Positions 24,439-31,002 of a stretch of DNA of 35,375 nucleotides are shown piece by piece. A model generated the notes under the pieces. It made no database searches. It saw only the letters and a list, made by a program, of their open reading frames with translations, and was not told where the DNA came from. Each line of letters begins with the position of its first letter. The stretch's first letter is position 1. The DNA is taken from NCBI GenBank assembly GCA_005887995.1, contig VBJD01000086.1, positions 1-35,375 of the forward strand. Direction: 5' to 3'. Source of the DNA: Chloroflexota bacterium. GTDB lineage: Bacteria; Chloroflexota; Limnocylindria; P2-11E. A program made the translations under genes and the position numbers.

Positions 24439-24848
24439 GCGTTTCCGTCCGGGTCGCGACGACGCATGAACGGCAGGCGGCAGAGGCGTTCTACCGCACG
24501 GAGCTGCGCCGCGACGTTCCGCTTCAAGATGACCAGGAGGTGATCGTCGCGTGCGACGGCGACACCGTCGTCGGCGCCTTGAGGTTGTGTCCTGAGGCCG
24601 GGACGCTCCTGCTCCGGACCGTCGTGGTGGCCTCGGAGCGCCGCGGGTCCGGTGTCGGCCGCGCGCTTTTGCGCGAGGCATCCCGGGCGATCGGCCGTCG
24701 CGAGTGCTGGTGCTTTCCCTGGTCGTATCTCGACGAGTTCTACGCGGGGATCGGGCTCGTTCGCGTCCCAGAGACGCGCGTGCCCGCCGCCTTGCGCCAT
24801 CGCATGGACGACGGGTGCATCGCGACGTACCGGGCGGCTCGCCCATGA
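24435..24848 (+). CDS. GNAT-family N-acetyltransferase inserted in the xdh operon
   Basis: The 137-residue protein has the GNAT acetyl-CoA core: a strand TLLLRTVVVA followed by SERRGSGVGRALLREA (the Q/RxxGxG/A pyrophosphate loop) near 72-92, preceded by VGALRLCPEAG. The substrate is unknown. The TTG at 24435 overlaps the [2Fe-2S] subunit stop, and its own TGA overlaps the ATG of the molybdenum subunit. It is therefore fully coupled in translation with the dehydrogenase, which argues for a functional link such as modifying the enzyme or a purine-derived amine. That link is inference. Confidence 0.82.
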   Translation: MSVSVRVATTHERQAAEAFYRTELRRDVPLQDDQEVIVACDGDTVVGALRLCPEAGTLLLRTVVVASERRGSGVGRALLREASRAIGRRECWCFPWSYLDEFYAGIGLVRVPETRVPAALRHRMDDGCIATYRAARP

Positions 24849-27136
24849 CGCTCGCGCCACCGCGCACAAGGCTTCGCGGCGTCGTCGGCGAGTCCGCGCC
24901 GCGCAGCGATGCACCACCGAAGACACAGGGGTCGTTCGAGTACGCGAGTGACCTCGCGCGCGACGGGATGCTCCACGGCGCAACCGTCCGCAGCCCGCAC
25001 GCACGCGCACGCATCGTGCGCATCGACACGTCCGCGGCGCGCGCGATGCCAGGCGTCGTCGCAGTGCTTACGAGCGCGGATCTTCCAACGGACGAGCTCT
25101 TCGGACTCATGCGCCGCGATCAGCTGGTGCTCGCGCGCGGTGAGGTGCGCTATGTCGGCGAGCCGGTCGCCCTCGTCGCGGCTGAAGACACCGAGCAGGC
25201 TCGTCTCGCGACGAAGGCCGTGAAGGTCGAGTACGAGCCGCTCCCCGCGGTCACCGACCCCGTCGCCGCGCTGCAATCTGGCGCGCCGCAGCTGCATTCG
25301 TTCGGGAACGTCATCGAGGACGTCCGTGTCGTTCACGGCGACCCGAAGGCGAAGGCCGACATTGTCGTGAGCGGCGAGTACGAGATCGGCATGCAGGATC
25401 AGGCGCCGCTCGGGCCCGAGGCCGGACTTGCGATCCCCGACGCGGACGGTGGCGTGACGCTGCACATCGCGACGCAGTGGATGCACGAGGACCTCGGGCA
25501 GATCGCGCCCTGCCTCGGGCTGCCGCGCGAGAAGGTGCGCCTCGTGCTCGCCGGCGTCGGCGGCGCGTTCGGCGCGCGCGAGGACGTGACGCTGCAGATC
25601 CATCTCTGCCTCCTCGCCCTTGCGACGCGGAAGCCGGTGCGCATGGTCTACGGGCGCGAGGAGTCGTTCTACGGTCACGTGCACCGCCACCCCGCGCGGC
25701 TCTGGTACGAGCACGGCGCGAAGCGCGATGGCACGCTCGTCTATGTCCGCGCGACGATCGTCCTCGACGGCGGCGCGTACGCGTCGTCGAGCCCGGCGGT
25801 CGTCGCGAACGCGGCGTGCTTCGGCGCCGGTCCGTATCGCGTCCCGAACGCTGTGATACACGCGGTCGGTGCGTATACCGACAACCCTCCGACCGGTGCG
25901 ATGCGCGGGTTCGGCGCGGTGCAGTCGTGCTTCGCGTACGAGGCGCAGATGGATAGGCTCGCGAAGGCACTCGGCATGGATCCGGTAGAGCTACGTGCGA
26001 AGAACGCGCTGCGTGACGGCGACGAGATCATCACCAGCCAGCCGGTCGAGGGGAGCGAGCCGGTCGCGAACCTGATCCGCCGCTGCGCGGCAATGCGCTC
26101 GCCGGGCGAGCCCGACACGAGCGACCCGGCGGCGATGCCGGGCGGCGTCGGCAACATCACGCGCGGCGAGGGAGTGCGGCGAGGGACCGCGCTGGCGGCG
26201 GGCTTCAAGAACGTCTGCTACTCGCACGGGTTCGATGACTACTCGACCGCGCGCGTGCGTCTCGTCCGGGAACGCGGCGAGCCCGTCGCGTACGTCCTCA
26301 CCGCGGCGGCCGAGGTGGGGCAGGGGATCGTGCTCGTGTGCGAGCAAATCGCTCGCAGCGTCCTCGAGGTCCAGCGCGTCGTCGTGGAGACGCCGAACAC
26401 GAGCATCGACTCGGCGGGATCGTCGTCCGCATCGCGCCAGACGTGGATGACCGGCGGTGCCGTCCTCGCCGCGTGCCGCGAGGTGCGTACCGAGCTCGAA
26501 CGACGGGCGAAGGCGCGCGGCCGCGCGCTCGAGGACTTCGAGGTCGCGGATCTTCTCGATGAGCCCATCGAGCGCACCGTCAAGCACCGCCATCGTCCCA
26601 CGGAGGCGCGCAACGAGACGACGCAGAACCACGGACATGTCGCGTTCCTCTTCGCGGCTCATCGCGCGACCGTCGACGTCGATGTCGAGACCGGCCTCGT
26701 GAAGGTCGTGCAGGTCGCGACCTCGCAGGACGTGGGGAAGGCGATCAACCCTGTCGCCGTCGTCGGCCAGCTCGAGGGCGGCATCGCGCAGGGGCTCGGC
26801 CTCGCGGTCATGGAGGAGCTGCAGCTGCGCGACGGTCAGATCCGCAATGCGTCGTTCACCGACTACCTGCTGCCGACGATGCTCGACATGCCGCCGGTCG
26901 TGTGCGACATCGTCGAGCACCCGCACCGCGACGCACCGTTCGGCGCAAAGGGCGTCGGCGAGCCGCCAACGATCTCGAGCACGCCCGCGATCGTCGCCGC
27001 GATCCGCGCCGCGACCGGTCGCGAGCTCAACCGCGTGCCGGTCCGTCCCGACGACATCGTGTTCGGCACCGTCGCGCGCTCGGGCTGGCGCGTCACGCCG
27101 GGCGACGATCCGCGAAAGGCCGCACGCACCGAATGA
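24845..27136 (+). CDS. xdhA: Xanthine dehydrogenase-type molybdopterin-binding subunit
   Basis: The 763-residue catalytic subunit hydroxylates purines or related heterocycles at the molybdenum centre. Motifs in order are VRYVGEPVALVAAE (101-114), QWMHEDLGQIAPCLGLP, the cofactor loop GVGGAFGARED at 237-247, GAMRGFGAVQSCFAYE at 351-366 (Arg354), AEVGQGIVLVCEQ at 489-501, and GAKGVGEPP with the base Glu706. Substrate-pocket residues cannot be assigned confidently, so hypoxanthine, xanthine or another heterocycle remain possible; the urate genes favour xanthine. ATG 24845 overlaps the GNAT stop. The TGA lies inside the stem of a strong hairpin. Confidence 0.92.
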   Translation: MTLAPPRTRLRGVVGESAPRSDAPPKTQGSFEYASDLARDGMLHGATVRSPHARARIVRIDTSAARAMPGVVAVLTSADLPTDELFGLMRRDQLVLARGEVRYVGEPVALVAAEDTEQARLATKAVKVEYEPLPAVTDPVAALQSGAPQLHSFGNVIEDVRVVHGDPKAKADIVVSGEYEIGMQDQAPLGPEAGLAIPDADGGVTLHIATQWMHEDLGQIAPCLGLPREKVRLVLAGVGGAFGAREDVTLQIHLCLLALATRKPVRMVYGREESFYGHVHRHPARLWYEHGAKRDGTLVYVRATIVLDGGAYASSSPAVVANAACFGAGPYRVPNAVIHAVGAYTDNPPTGAMRGFGAVQSCFAYEAQMDRLAKALGMDPVELRAKNALRDGDEIITSQPVEGSEPVANLIRRCAAMRSPGEPDTSDPAAMPGGVGNITRGEGVRRGTALAAGFKNVCYSHGFDDYSTARVRLVRERGEPVAYVLTAAAEVGQGIVLVCEQIARSVLEVQRVVVETPNTSIDSAGSSSASRQTWMTGGAVLAACREVRTELERRAKARGRALEDFEVADLLDEPIERTVKHRHRPTEARNETTQNHGHVAFLFAAHRATVDVDVETGLVKVVQVATSQDVGKAINPVAVVGQLEGGIAQGLGLAVMEELQLRDGQIRNASFTDYLLPTMLDMPPVVCDIVEHPHRDAPFGAKGVGEPPTISSTPAIVAAIRAATGRELNRVPVRPDDIVFGTVARSGWRVTPGDDPRKAARTE

Positions 27137-27160
27137 GCGGCCCCGAAAGGCCGCTCATTC
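27131..27160. terminator. Bidirectional hairpin terminator (xdhA / repeat protein 1)
   Basis: A perfect 12-bp stem GAATGAGCGGCC (27131-27142) / GGCCGCTCATTC (27149-27160) has a CCGAAA loop. The stem includes the xdhA stop codon on the left, and it ends 22 nt before the stop of the leftward gene. There is no U-tract. It is one of three near-identical hairpins that follow the three repeat-protein genes. Confidence 0.7.
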
Positions 27161-27182
27161 GCCGATCAGATCCGTCTTCGCG

Positions 27183-27875
27183 TTACTGCTGAAGGTCGCC
27201 GTCGCCGGTCGAGACGTTCTCGGGACCCGCGTTGTCATCGCCGCTGTAGGTGTGCGCCGGCATGGTGCCGTCGTTGTCACCGATCCACGTCGGGGCCACG
27301 TCTCGCGGCTCGCTGCCGCTGGCTGTGAGCGAGTTGAACGATTCCTCGGCCGAGCCATCGATCGGCGCGGCGTGCGTCGCTGCGGCGGTGTCGCCGATCC
27401 AGACAGGCTCGCTGTCGCGCGGCTCTGAACCGCCCGTCGTGTAGGCGAGGTTCCGGTCGACCGCGTCGGGCGATTGCACGCCACTCCCGGTCGCCAGCGG
27501 GTCGCTGATGATCGCGGCATTGCGCTCCGCCGCATCCGGCGTCTGGATGACCTTCGTGCCACCATCGCCGATCCACATCGGCGCGACATCGCGCGGCTCG
27601 CCGGTCACCACGTACGAGTCGCGGAGCGCGCCACCCTCCGAGGTGATCGTCGGGGTGCCGAGCGCTCCCTGTTCGATCGTGAACATCTTGCTCATCCGCG
27701 TGTCGACCCCGAACGCCGTGAGCTTGCCCGCGTCGCGGCTGCGCAGCGCGCCGATCTCATCCGGCGTCAGCGTGTAGCCGCGGAGCGCACTGTCGGCATC
27801 CGTGGTCAGCTGGCGGCGGAAGGCCGCGTCATTGATGGACCGCTGGACCACTTTGACCAGCTCTTGCTTCGACAT
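27183..27875 (-). CDS. Repeat protein 1 with NHLP/Nif11-like leader domain
   Basis: Residues 1-70 of this 230-residue protein form a helical domain (KVVQRSINDAAFRRQL, then LRGYTLTPDEIGALRSRDAG). It resembles leader domains of NHLP/Nif11/Os1348-type RiPP precursors, which carry an FRxxLxxD...LxGYxLTPxE pattern. The rest is low-complexity and Cys-free. It has three PRDxxPxWIGD motifs (94-104, 152-162, 190-200) and two PDAxxRN motifs (113-119, 136-142), ending STGDGDLQQ. There is no signal peptide. ATG 27875 is set by AGGGAGGG seven nt upstream. Paralogues are at 28060-28875 and 29839-30657. It could be a precursor peptide, a secreted repeat protein or a scaffold; I do not know its function. Confidence 0.75.
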   Translation of the reverse strand: MSKQELVKVVQRSINDAAFRRQLTTDADSALRGYTLTPDEIGALRSRDAGKLTAFGVDTRMSKMFTIEQGALGTPTITSEGGALRDSYVVTGEPRDVAPMWIGDGGTKVIQTPDAAERNAAIISDPLATGSGVQSPDAVDRNLAYTTGGSEPRDSEPVWIGDTAAATHAAPIDGSAEESFNSLTASGSEPRDVAPTWIGDNDGTMPAHTYSGDDNAGPENVSTGDGDLQQ

Positions 27876-27911
27876 TTCTTTGCCCTCCCTGTTGCCTTGG
27901 GCGTCAGTCTT

Positions 27912-27925
27912 CACCCAGACGGGTG
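27912..27925 (-). promoter_or_regulatory. CACCC-N4-GGGTG dyad upstream of repeat protein 1
   Basis: CACCC (27912-27916) and GGGTG (27921-27925) lie 36 nt before the start codon. The surrounding 23 bp share 19 identical positions with the element 35 nt before the paralogue at 28875. This may be an operator or a 5'-UTR hairpin. Confidence 0.45.
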
Positions 27926-27955
27926 AGCCTTCGTCCACGCGGGTATCCCCGCCAA

Positions 27956-27971
27956 TGTCATCGTCGTTACC
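27956..27971 (-). promoter_or_regulatory. Weak CRP-like dyad upstream of repeat protein 1
   Basis: TGTCATCGTCGTTACC (+ strand) shares the GTNAT-N4-RTWAC pattern of the sites at 28955 and 30745. It lies 80 nt before the start, the same distance as in the paralogue. By itself the match is poor; the conserved placement is the support. Confidence 0.3.
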
Positions 27972-28008
27972 CAGCGCTGGCTTAACGCCCTCCAACGGCG
28001 CTCCTATG

Positions 28009-28038
28009 GAACGAGCGGCCCCCGAGGGCCGCTCGTTC
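28009..28038. terminator. Hairpin terminator after repeat protein 2
   Basis: A perfect 13-bp stem GAACGAGCGGCCC (28009-28021) / GGGCCGCTCGTTC (28026-28038) closes a CCGA tetraloop. It lies 21 nt downstream of the stop of the leftward gene at 28060. It has no U-tract. It is nearly identical to the hairpins at 27131 and 29791. Confidence 0.65.
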
Positions 28039-28059
28039 GCTGATCAGATCGCTGTCGGG

Positions 28060-28875
28060 TTACTGCTGCAGGTTGCCGTCGCCCGTGGACAGGTCGCCGG
28101 TGCTGTCCGCCTCCGGCGAGCCGTCGATCGGCGCGGCGTGCGCGTCGAGCGGAGCGGCGGTGTCGCCGATCCACACTGGGTCGCTGTCGCGCGGCTCGGT
28201 ACCGCTGCCGGTGAAGGCCGCGTTGCGGTCCATGGCGTCGGGCGACTGCACGGCGCCGGTCGCCGCGTTGCCGAGGTCGCCGATCCAGACCGGGTCGCTG
28301 TCGCGCGGCTCCGCACCACCCGTGAAGGCCGCGTTGCGCTCCATGGCGTCGGGCGACTGCACGGCGCCGGTCGCCGCGTTGCCGAGGTCGCCGACCCAGA
28401 CCGGCTCGCTGTCGCGGGGCTCGGATCCGGTCGAAGAGACCGCGAGGTTGCGGTCGACTGCGTCAGGCGACTGCACGCTCGTGGCCGAGAGCTGCGGGTC
28501 CCCGATGATCGACGCGTTGCGCTCGGCCGCATCCGGTGTCTGGATGGCGCCGTGCGCGGCACCGTCGCCGACCCACACGGGGGCAGCGTCGCGCGGCCCG
28601 CCGCCGGTGACGGCCGCGTTGCCGATGGCGCCGCTCTCGGACGTGATCGTCGCGCTACCGAGAGCTCCCTGGTCGATCGCGAAGACCTTGCTCATTCGCG
28701 TGTCGACCCCGAACGCAGTGAGCTTGCCGGAGTCGCGGCTGCGCAGCGCGCCGACCTCGTCCGGCGTGAGCGAGTAGCCGCGGATCGCGTTGGCGGTGTC
28801 CGTCGTCAGCTGGCGGCGGAAGGCCGCATCGTTGATGGAACGCTGGACCACCTTGATCAGATCCTGCTTCGACAT
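28060..28875 (-). CDS. Repeat protein 2 with NHLP/Nif11-like leader domain
   Basis: The N-terminal 73 residues of this 271-residue protein are about 80 % identical to repeat protein 1 (MSKQDLIKVVQRSINDAAFR, then IRGYSLTPDEVGALRSRDSG). The remainder is Cys-free and built from PRDxxPVW(I/V)GD units near 94, 153, 190 and 228, alternating with PDAxxRN units near 114, 137, 175 and 212. It includes one near-perfect 37-residue duplication, and ends STGDGNLQQ. No signal peptide or membrane segment is seen. Strong AGGGAGGG lies 6 nt before the ATG. The leader-plus-repeats layout suggests a precursor whose repeats are modified or cleaved, but no modifying enzyme of a known RiPP class is in the window. 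Confidence 0.75.
   Translation of the reverse strand: MSKQDLIKVVQRSINDAAFRRQLTTDTANAIRGYSLTPDEVGALRSRDSGKLTAFGVDTRMSKVFAIDQGALGSATITSESGAIGNAAVTGGGPRDAAPVWVGDGAAHGAIQTPDAAERNASIIGDPQLSATSVQSPDAVDRNLAVSSTGSEPRDSEPVWVGDLGNAATGAVQSPDAMERNAAFTGGAEPRDSDPVWIGDLGNAATGAVQSPDAMDRNAAFTGSGTEPRDSDPVWIGDTAAPLDAHAAPIDGSPEADSTGDLSTGDGNLQQ
28211..28432 (-). repeat. Tandem 111-bp (37-aa) repeat inside repeat protein 2
   Basis: Two adjacent copies, 28211-28321 and 28322-28432, are nearly identical at the DNA level. They encode EPRDSxPVWxGDLGNAATG followed by AVQSPDAMxRNAAFTG. More diverged copies flank them. Identity this high points to recent unequal exchange. Confidence 0.8.
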
Positions 28876-28910
28876 TCGTTGCCCTCCCTAAAGCGTTGCG
28901 GTGCAGTGTT

Positions 28911-28924
28911 CACCCAGTCGGGTG
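28911..28924 (-). promoter_or_regulatory. CACCC-N4-GGGTG dyad upstream of repeat protein 2
   Basis: CACCC (28911-28915) and GGGTG (28920-28924) lie 35 nt before the start codon, matching the element before repeat protein 1 in both sequence and position. Confidence 0.45.
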
Positions 28925-28954
28925 GGTCTTCGGCCATCGCCGTGGCAGCCGGTG

Positions 28955-28970
28955 AGTGATCCTGATTACG
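28955..28970. promoter_or_regulatory. CRP-like site between repeat protein 2 and the Crp/Fnr gene
   Basis: AGTGATCCTGATTACG contains GTGAT-N4-ATTAC, close to the two half-sites of TGTGAT-N4-ATCACA. It lies 79 nt before the start of repeat protein 2 and in the gap shared with the divergent Crp/Fnr gene, so it could control both. Confidence 0.45.
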
Positions 28971-29018
28971 CACCTTCCCCACATTTGCGCCGGCGTACCC
29001 CTCATGGATTCCGAGGCG

Positions 29019-29037
29019 CGCAAGCCTACTCCTTGCG
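29019..29037 (+). promoter_or_regulatory. Inverted repeat upstream of the Crp/Fnr gene
   Basis: CGCAAG (29019-29024) and CTTGCG (29032-29037) form a 6-bp dyad with a 7-nt spacer. It lies just upstream of a TAGCCT hexamer (29050-29055) that is a possible -10 for the Crp gene about 40 nt before its ATG. Role uncertain. Confidence 0.25.
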
Positions 29038-29095
29038 AGGCTCCGCGCATAGCCTTCCGGCGGTCGTCCTTGACCGCGGTGCCAGCATTCCCGCG

Positions 29096-29770
29096 ATGGA
29101 TGTCACGGCCATCGCGGATTACCTTGCGTTCTCGCCTGTCTTCGCCCCGCTGTCGCTGAAGGAGCGGGCCGACCTCGCGAGCCGAATGCGGCCTCGGCAC
29201 TTCGCCCGCAACGAGGTCATCTTCCACAAAGACGACCCGGCGACGCACGTCTACCTCATCGCCTCGGGCACGGTGAAGATCACCGTCGAAGAAGAGGACG
29301 GGCAGGAAGTCGTCATCGCGCTCATGCGCGGCGGCGACGTCTTCGGCGATCTCGCGCTTTTTGACGAGGGGCCGCGCTCTGCGACGGTCACCGCCATGTT
29401 CGAGACGATGACGTTCACCCTCGCGAACCGCGATTTCATGGACGTGCTCCAGCACAACCCCGCCGCGATGCGCCAGCTCCTCGCGCTCCTTGCGCGGCGC
29501 ATCCGCCGCAGCACCGGCCACATCGAGGACCTCGTCTTCCTCGACCTTCCGGGACGCGTCGCAAAGTGCCTGGTCGACCAGAACGAGCTCGCGGGCGGCA
29601 ACGGCCGCGTGGAACTCACGCAGGAGGAGATCGCCTCGTTCGTCGGCGCGACACGTGTCGCTGTCAACCGCGTGCTCGTCGATCTCGAGCGGCGGGGCGC
29701 GCTGAAGCTCGGTCGCGGTCACGTGAACATCACGGACCCCGAGCTGCTGCGCAAGGAGATCCGCCACTAG
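29096..29770 (+). CDS. Crp/Fnr-family transcriptional regulator
   Basis: The 224-residue protein has a cNMP-binding beta-roll (about 15-125), with NEVIFHKDDPATHVYLIASG and the phosphate cassette GDVFGDLALFDEGPRSATV. The usual Glu of GELA is Asp here. A dimer helix and a winged helix-turn-helix follow, with LTQEEIASFVGATRVAVNRVL. In the recognition helix the CRP Arg and the second Arg are kept, but the Glu that contacts the G of TGTGA is Val, so its site may differ from the classical one. There is no Fe-S cysteine cluster, so it is not FNR. It is divergent from repeat protein 2 and probably regulates the repeat-protein genes. The ATG has no clear Shine-Dalgarno. Confidence 0.9.
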   Translation: MDVTAIADYLAFSPVFAPLSLKERADLASRMRPRHFARNEVIFHKDDPATHVYLIASGTVKITVEEEDGQEVVIALMRGGDVFGDLALFDEGPRSATVTAMFETMTFTLANRDFMDVLQHNPAAMRQLLALLARRIRRSTGHIEDLVFLDLPGRVAKCLVDQNELAGGNGRVELTQEEIASFVGATRVAVNRVLVDLERRGALKLGRGHVNITDPELLRKEIRH

Positions 29771-29790
29771 GTGACGGTCGAATAGACGCG

Positions 29791-29816
29791 ACGAGCGGCC
29801 CCGAAGGGCCGCTCGT
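29791..29816. terminator. Bidirectional hairpin terminator (Crp gene / repeat protein 3)
   Basis: A perfect 11-bp stem ACGAGCGGCCC (29791-29801) / GGGCCGCTCGT (29806-29816) has a CGAA tetraloop. It sits 20 nt after the Crp stop and 22 nt beyond the stop of the convergent repeat protein 3. It has no U-tract. It is the third member of the hairpin family. Confidence 0.7.
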
Positions 29817-29838
29817 GCGATCGCCAGAGACGCCTGTC

Positions 29839-30657
29839 TTATGGCGTGATGTTGGGTCCCTCGCCGGCCTCGGCGGGCGTCGTCGCGCCGCCCTCGCCGG
29901 TGCCCATGTTGAGCGCGTTCGTCAGCTGACCCTCGTCGGTGGCGAAGCCGGCGGACGAATCCTGCGTGCCGCCCTCGCTCGTCGAGGCGTAGTTCACGCT
30001 CGGCAGGTAACCCTCGTCGCCTGCGGTGAGCGCGCTGTCGCCGAACGCGCCGCCCTCCGGCGTCTGCGCGCCGAAGGCGTGCGCCGGCTCGCCCGGGATG
30101 ACCGTGCTGAGCGGAGCATCGTCGTTGCCGTCCCACTGCACGACCTGGTGTCCGGCGTTCTCGCCGCCGCTCAGGTCGGCCGATCCGCCGGCGCCTCCGT
30201 CGATCGTCTCGACGCCGTTCGCGGATGAGTTCACTCCGCCCGTGAGCGCTGAGTTGGTGCCCGAGTTCACGCCGGCGGTCAGCCCCGCGTCGCTGCCCGA
30301 GGTGAGCGATGAGTTCGTACCGGAGTTCACGCCCGAGGCGAGCCCCGCGTCGCTGCCCATCGTGAGCGATGAGTTCGTACCGGAGTTCACGCCCGAGGCG
30401 AGCGAGGAGTCCGCGCCTGTCGTGAGCACGCTCTCGGCGCGTCCGTCGGTCGCCGCCAGGCCGAACGCCTTGCTCATGCGGAGATCGACGCCGAGCGATG
30501 AGATGCGACCCGAGTCACCGCTCTTGATCGCGGCGATCTCGGTCGGGGTCAGATCGAAACCACGAAGGGCCGTCGTGGTGTCCCGCGTGAGCTGGTTGCG
30601 GAACGATCCATCACTGATGGCCCGCTGGATGACCTTCGCGACTGCGTCTCTTGTCAC
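29839..30657 (-). CDS. Repeat protein 3 with NHLP/Nif11-like leader domain
   Basis: The N-terminal 65 residues of this 272-residue protein are a diverged copy of the leader domain of the other two (KVIQRAISDGSFRNQLTRD, LRGFDLTPTEIAAIKSGDSG, LGVDLRMSKAF). The rest is different: Gly/Ser/Asn/Thr-rich, Cys-free, with a 20-residue repeat SGVNSGTNSSLT-x-GSDAGL from about 88 to 140, then an acidic tail containing one QWDGN and QTPEGGAFGDSAL. It resembles neither a known toxin nor an adhesin that I can name. The GTG start is fixed by GGGAGGAG five nt upstream. A CRP-like site lies 87 nt upstream. It could be a substrate of the protease operon next to it. Confidence 0.72.
   Translation of the reverse strand: MTRDAVAKVIQRAISDGSFRNQLTRDTTTALRGFDLTPTEIAAIKSGDSGRISSLGVDLRMSKAFGLAATDGRAESVLTTGADSSLASGVNSGTNSSLTMGSDAGLASGVNSGTNSSLTSGSDAGLTAGVNSGTNSALTGGVNSSANGVETIDGGAGGSADLSGGENAGHQVVQWDGNDDAPLSTVIPGEPAHAFGAQTPEGGAFGDSALTAGDEGYLPSVNYASTSEGGTQDSSAGFATDEGQLTNALNMGTGEGGATTPAEAGEGPNITP
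30302..30403 (-). repeat. 60-bp tandem repeat inside repeat protein 3
   Basis: The 42 bp at 30302-30343 recur without change at 30362-30403, a period of 60 bp (20 residues). A more diverged copy begins near 30242. The exact identity suggests recent duplication or gene conversion. Confidence 0.8.
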
Positions 30658-30676
30658 GTTGTCTCCTCCCTATTGC

Positions 30677-30696
30677 CTCTCTGGCTTAGCCGAGAG
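30677..30696 (-). promoter_or_regulatory. 5'-UTR hairpin of repeat protein 3
   Basis: CTCTC (30677-30681) plus GGC (30683-30685) pair with GCC (30689-30691) plus GAGAG (30692-30696), leaving one bulge and a 3-nt loop. It lies about 19-38 nt upstream of the start, just above the ribosome-binding site. It takes the place of the CACCC dyad found in the paralogues. Confidence 0.35.
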
Positions 30697-30744
30697 ACTC
30701 GTCCCCACTGATTCGACATTCGTCCATCTGAATGGCTTGCCGTG

Positions 30745-30760
30745 TGTGATCCTGGTAACA
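30745..30760 (-). promoter_or_regulatory. CRP-like site upstream of repeat protein 3
   Basis: TGTGATCCTGGTAACA differs from TGTGA-N6-TCACA at only one half-site base (TAACA for TCACA). It lies 87 nt before the start, close to the position of related sites before the other two repeat proteins. Confidence 0.5.
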
Positions 30761-30782
30761 GTTCTCGGCCAAGCCTACCTTC

Positions 30783-30998
30783 TCATTCCAGCTCGGGGAG
30801 CTCTACGGGCTCTCCGCGCGGTCGGCAGACACCACAGTGCAGCGCGTCCTCGACGACGAGGGCGCGCAGGGTCTCATGGGTGCGCCCGCGGAACACATCG
30901 ACGAGGAAGGGATAGGTCTTCGCATGGTCCCTGCAGGTGCCGCGTCCACAGAAGCGACAGGCACCGACCGCGGTCCGCTCGCAGGTCCAGCAGTCCAC
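30783..30998 (-). CDS. Small zinc-finger protein (DUF2180-like)
   Basis: The 71-residue protein has CWTC at 3-6, CRFCGRGTCRDH at 14-25 and CGVC at 55-58, enough Cys/His for one or two zinc sites. The N-terminal half resembles the CxxC...CxxCGxGxCxxH pattern of DUF2180-type proteins. The GTG start is 4 nt after the M50 protease stop and has GGGGAGGG seven nt upstream. It is thus the last gene of the kinase-cyclase-protease operon and ends 125 nt before repeat protein 3. It may be an adaptor or redox-sensitive accessory; function unknown. Confidence 0.75.
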   Translation of the reverse strand: MDCWTCERTAVGACRFCGRGTCRDHAKTYPFLVDVFRGRTHETLRALVVEDALHCGVCRPRGEPVELPELE

Positions 30999-31002
30999 CC
31001 GT

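Noticed and set aside
28211-28432. Direct repeats that might be a CRISPR array
   Set aside because: The repeats are in frame, encode a 37-residue protein unit, have no unique spacers, and no cas genes are near.
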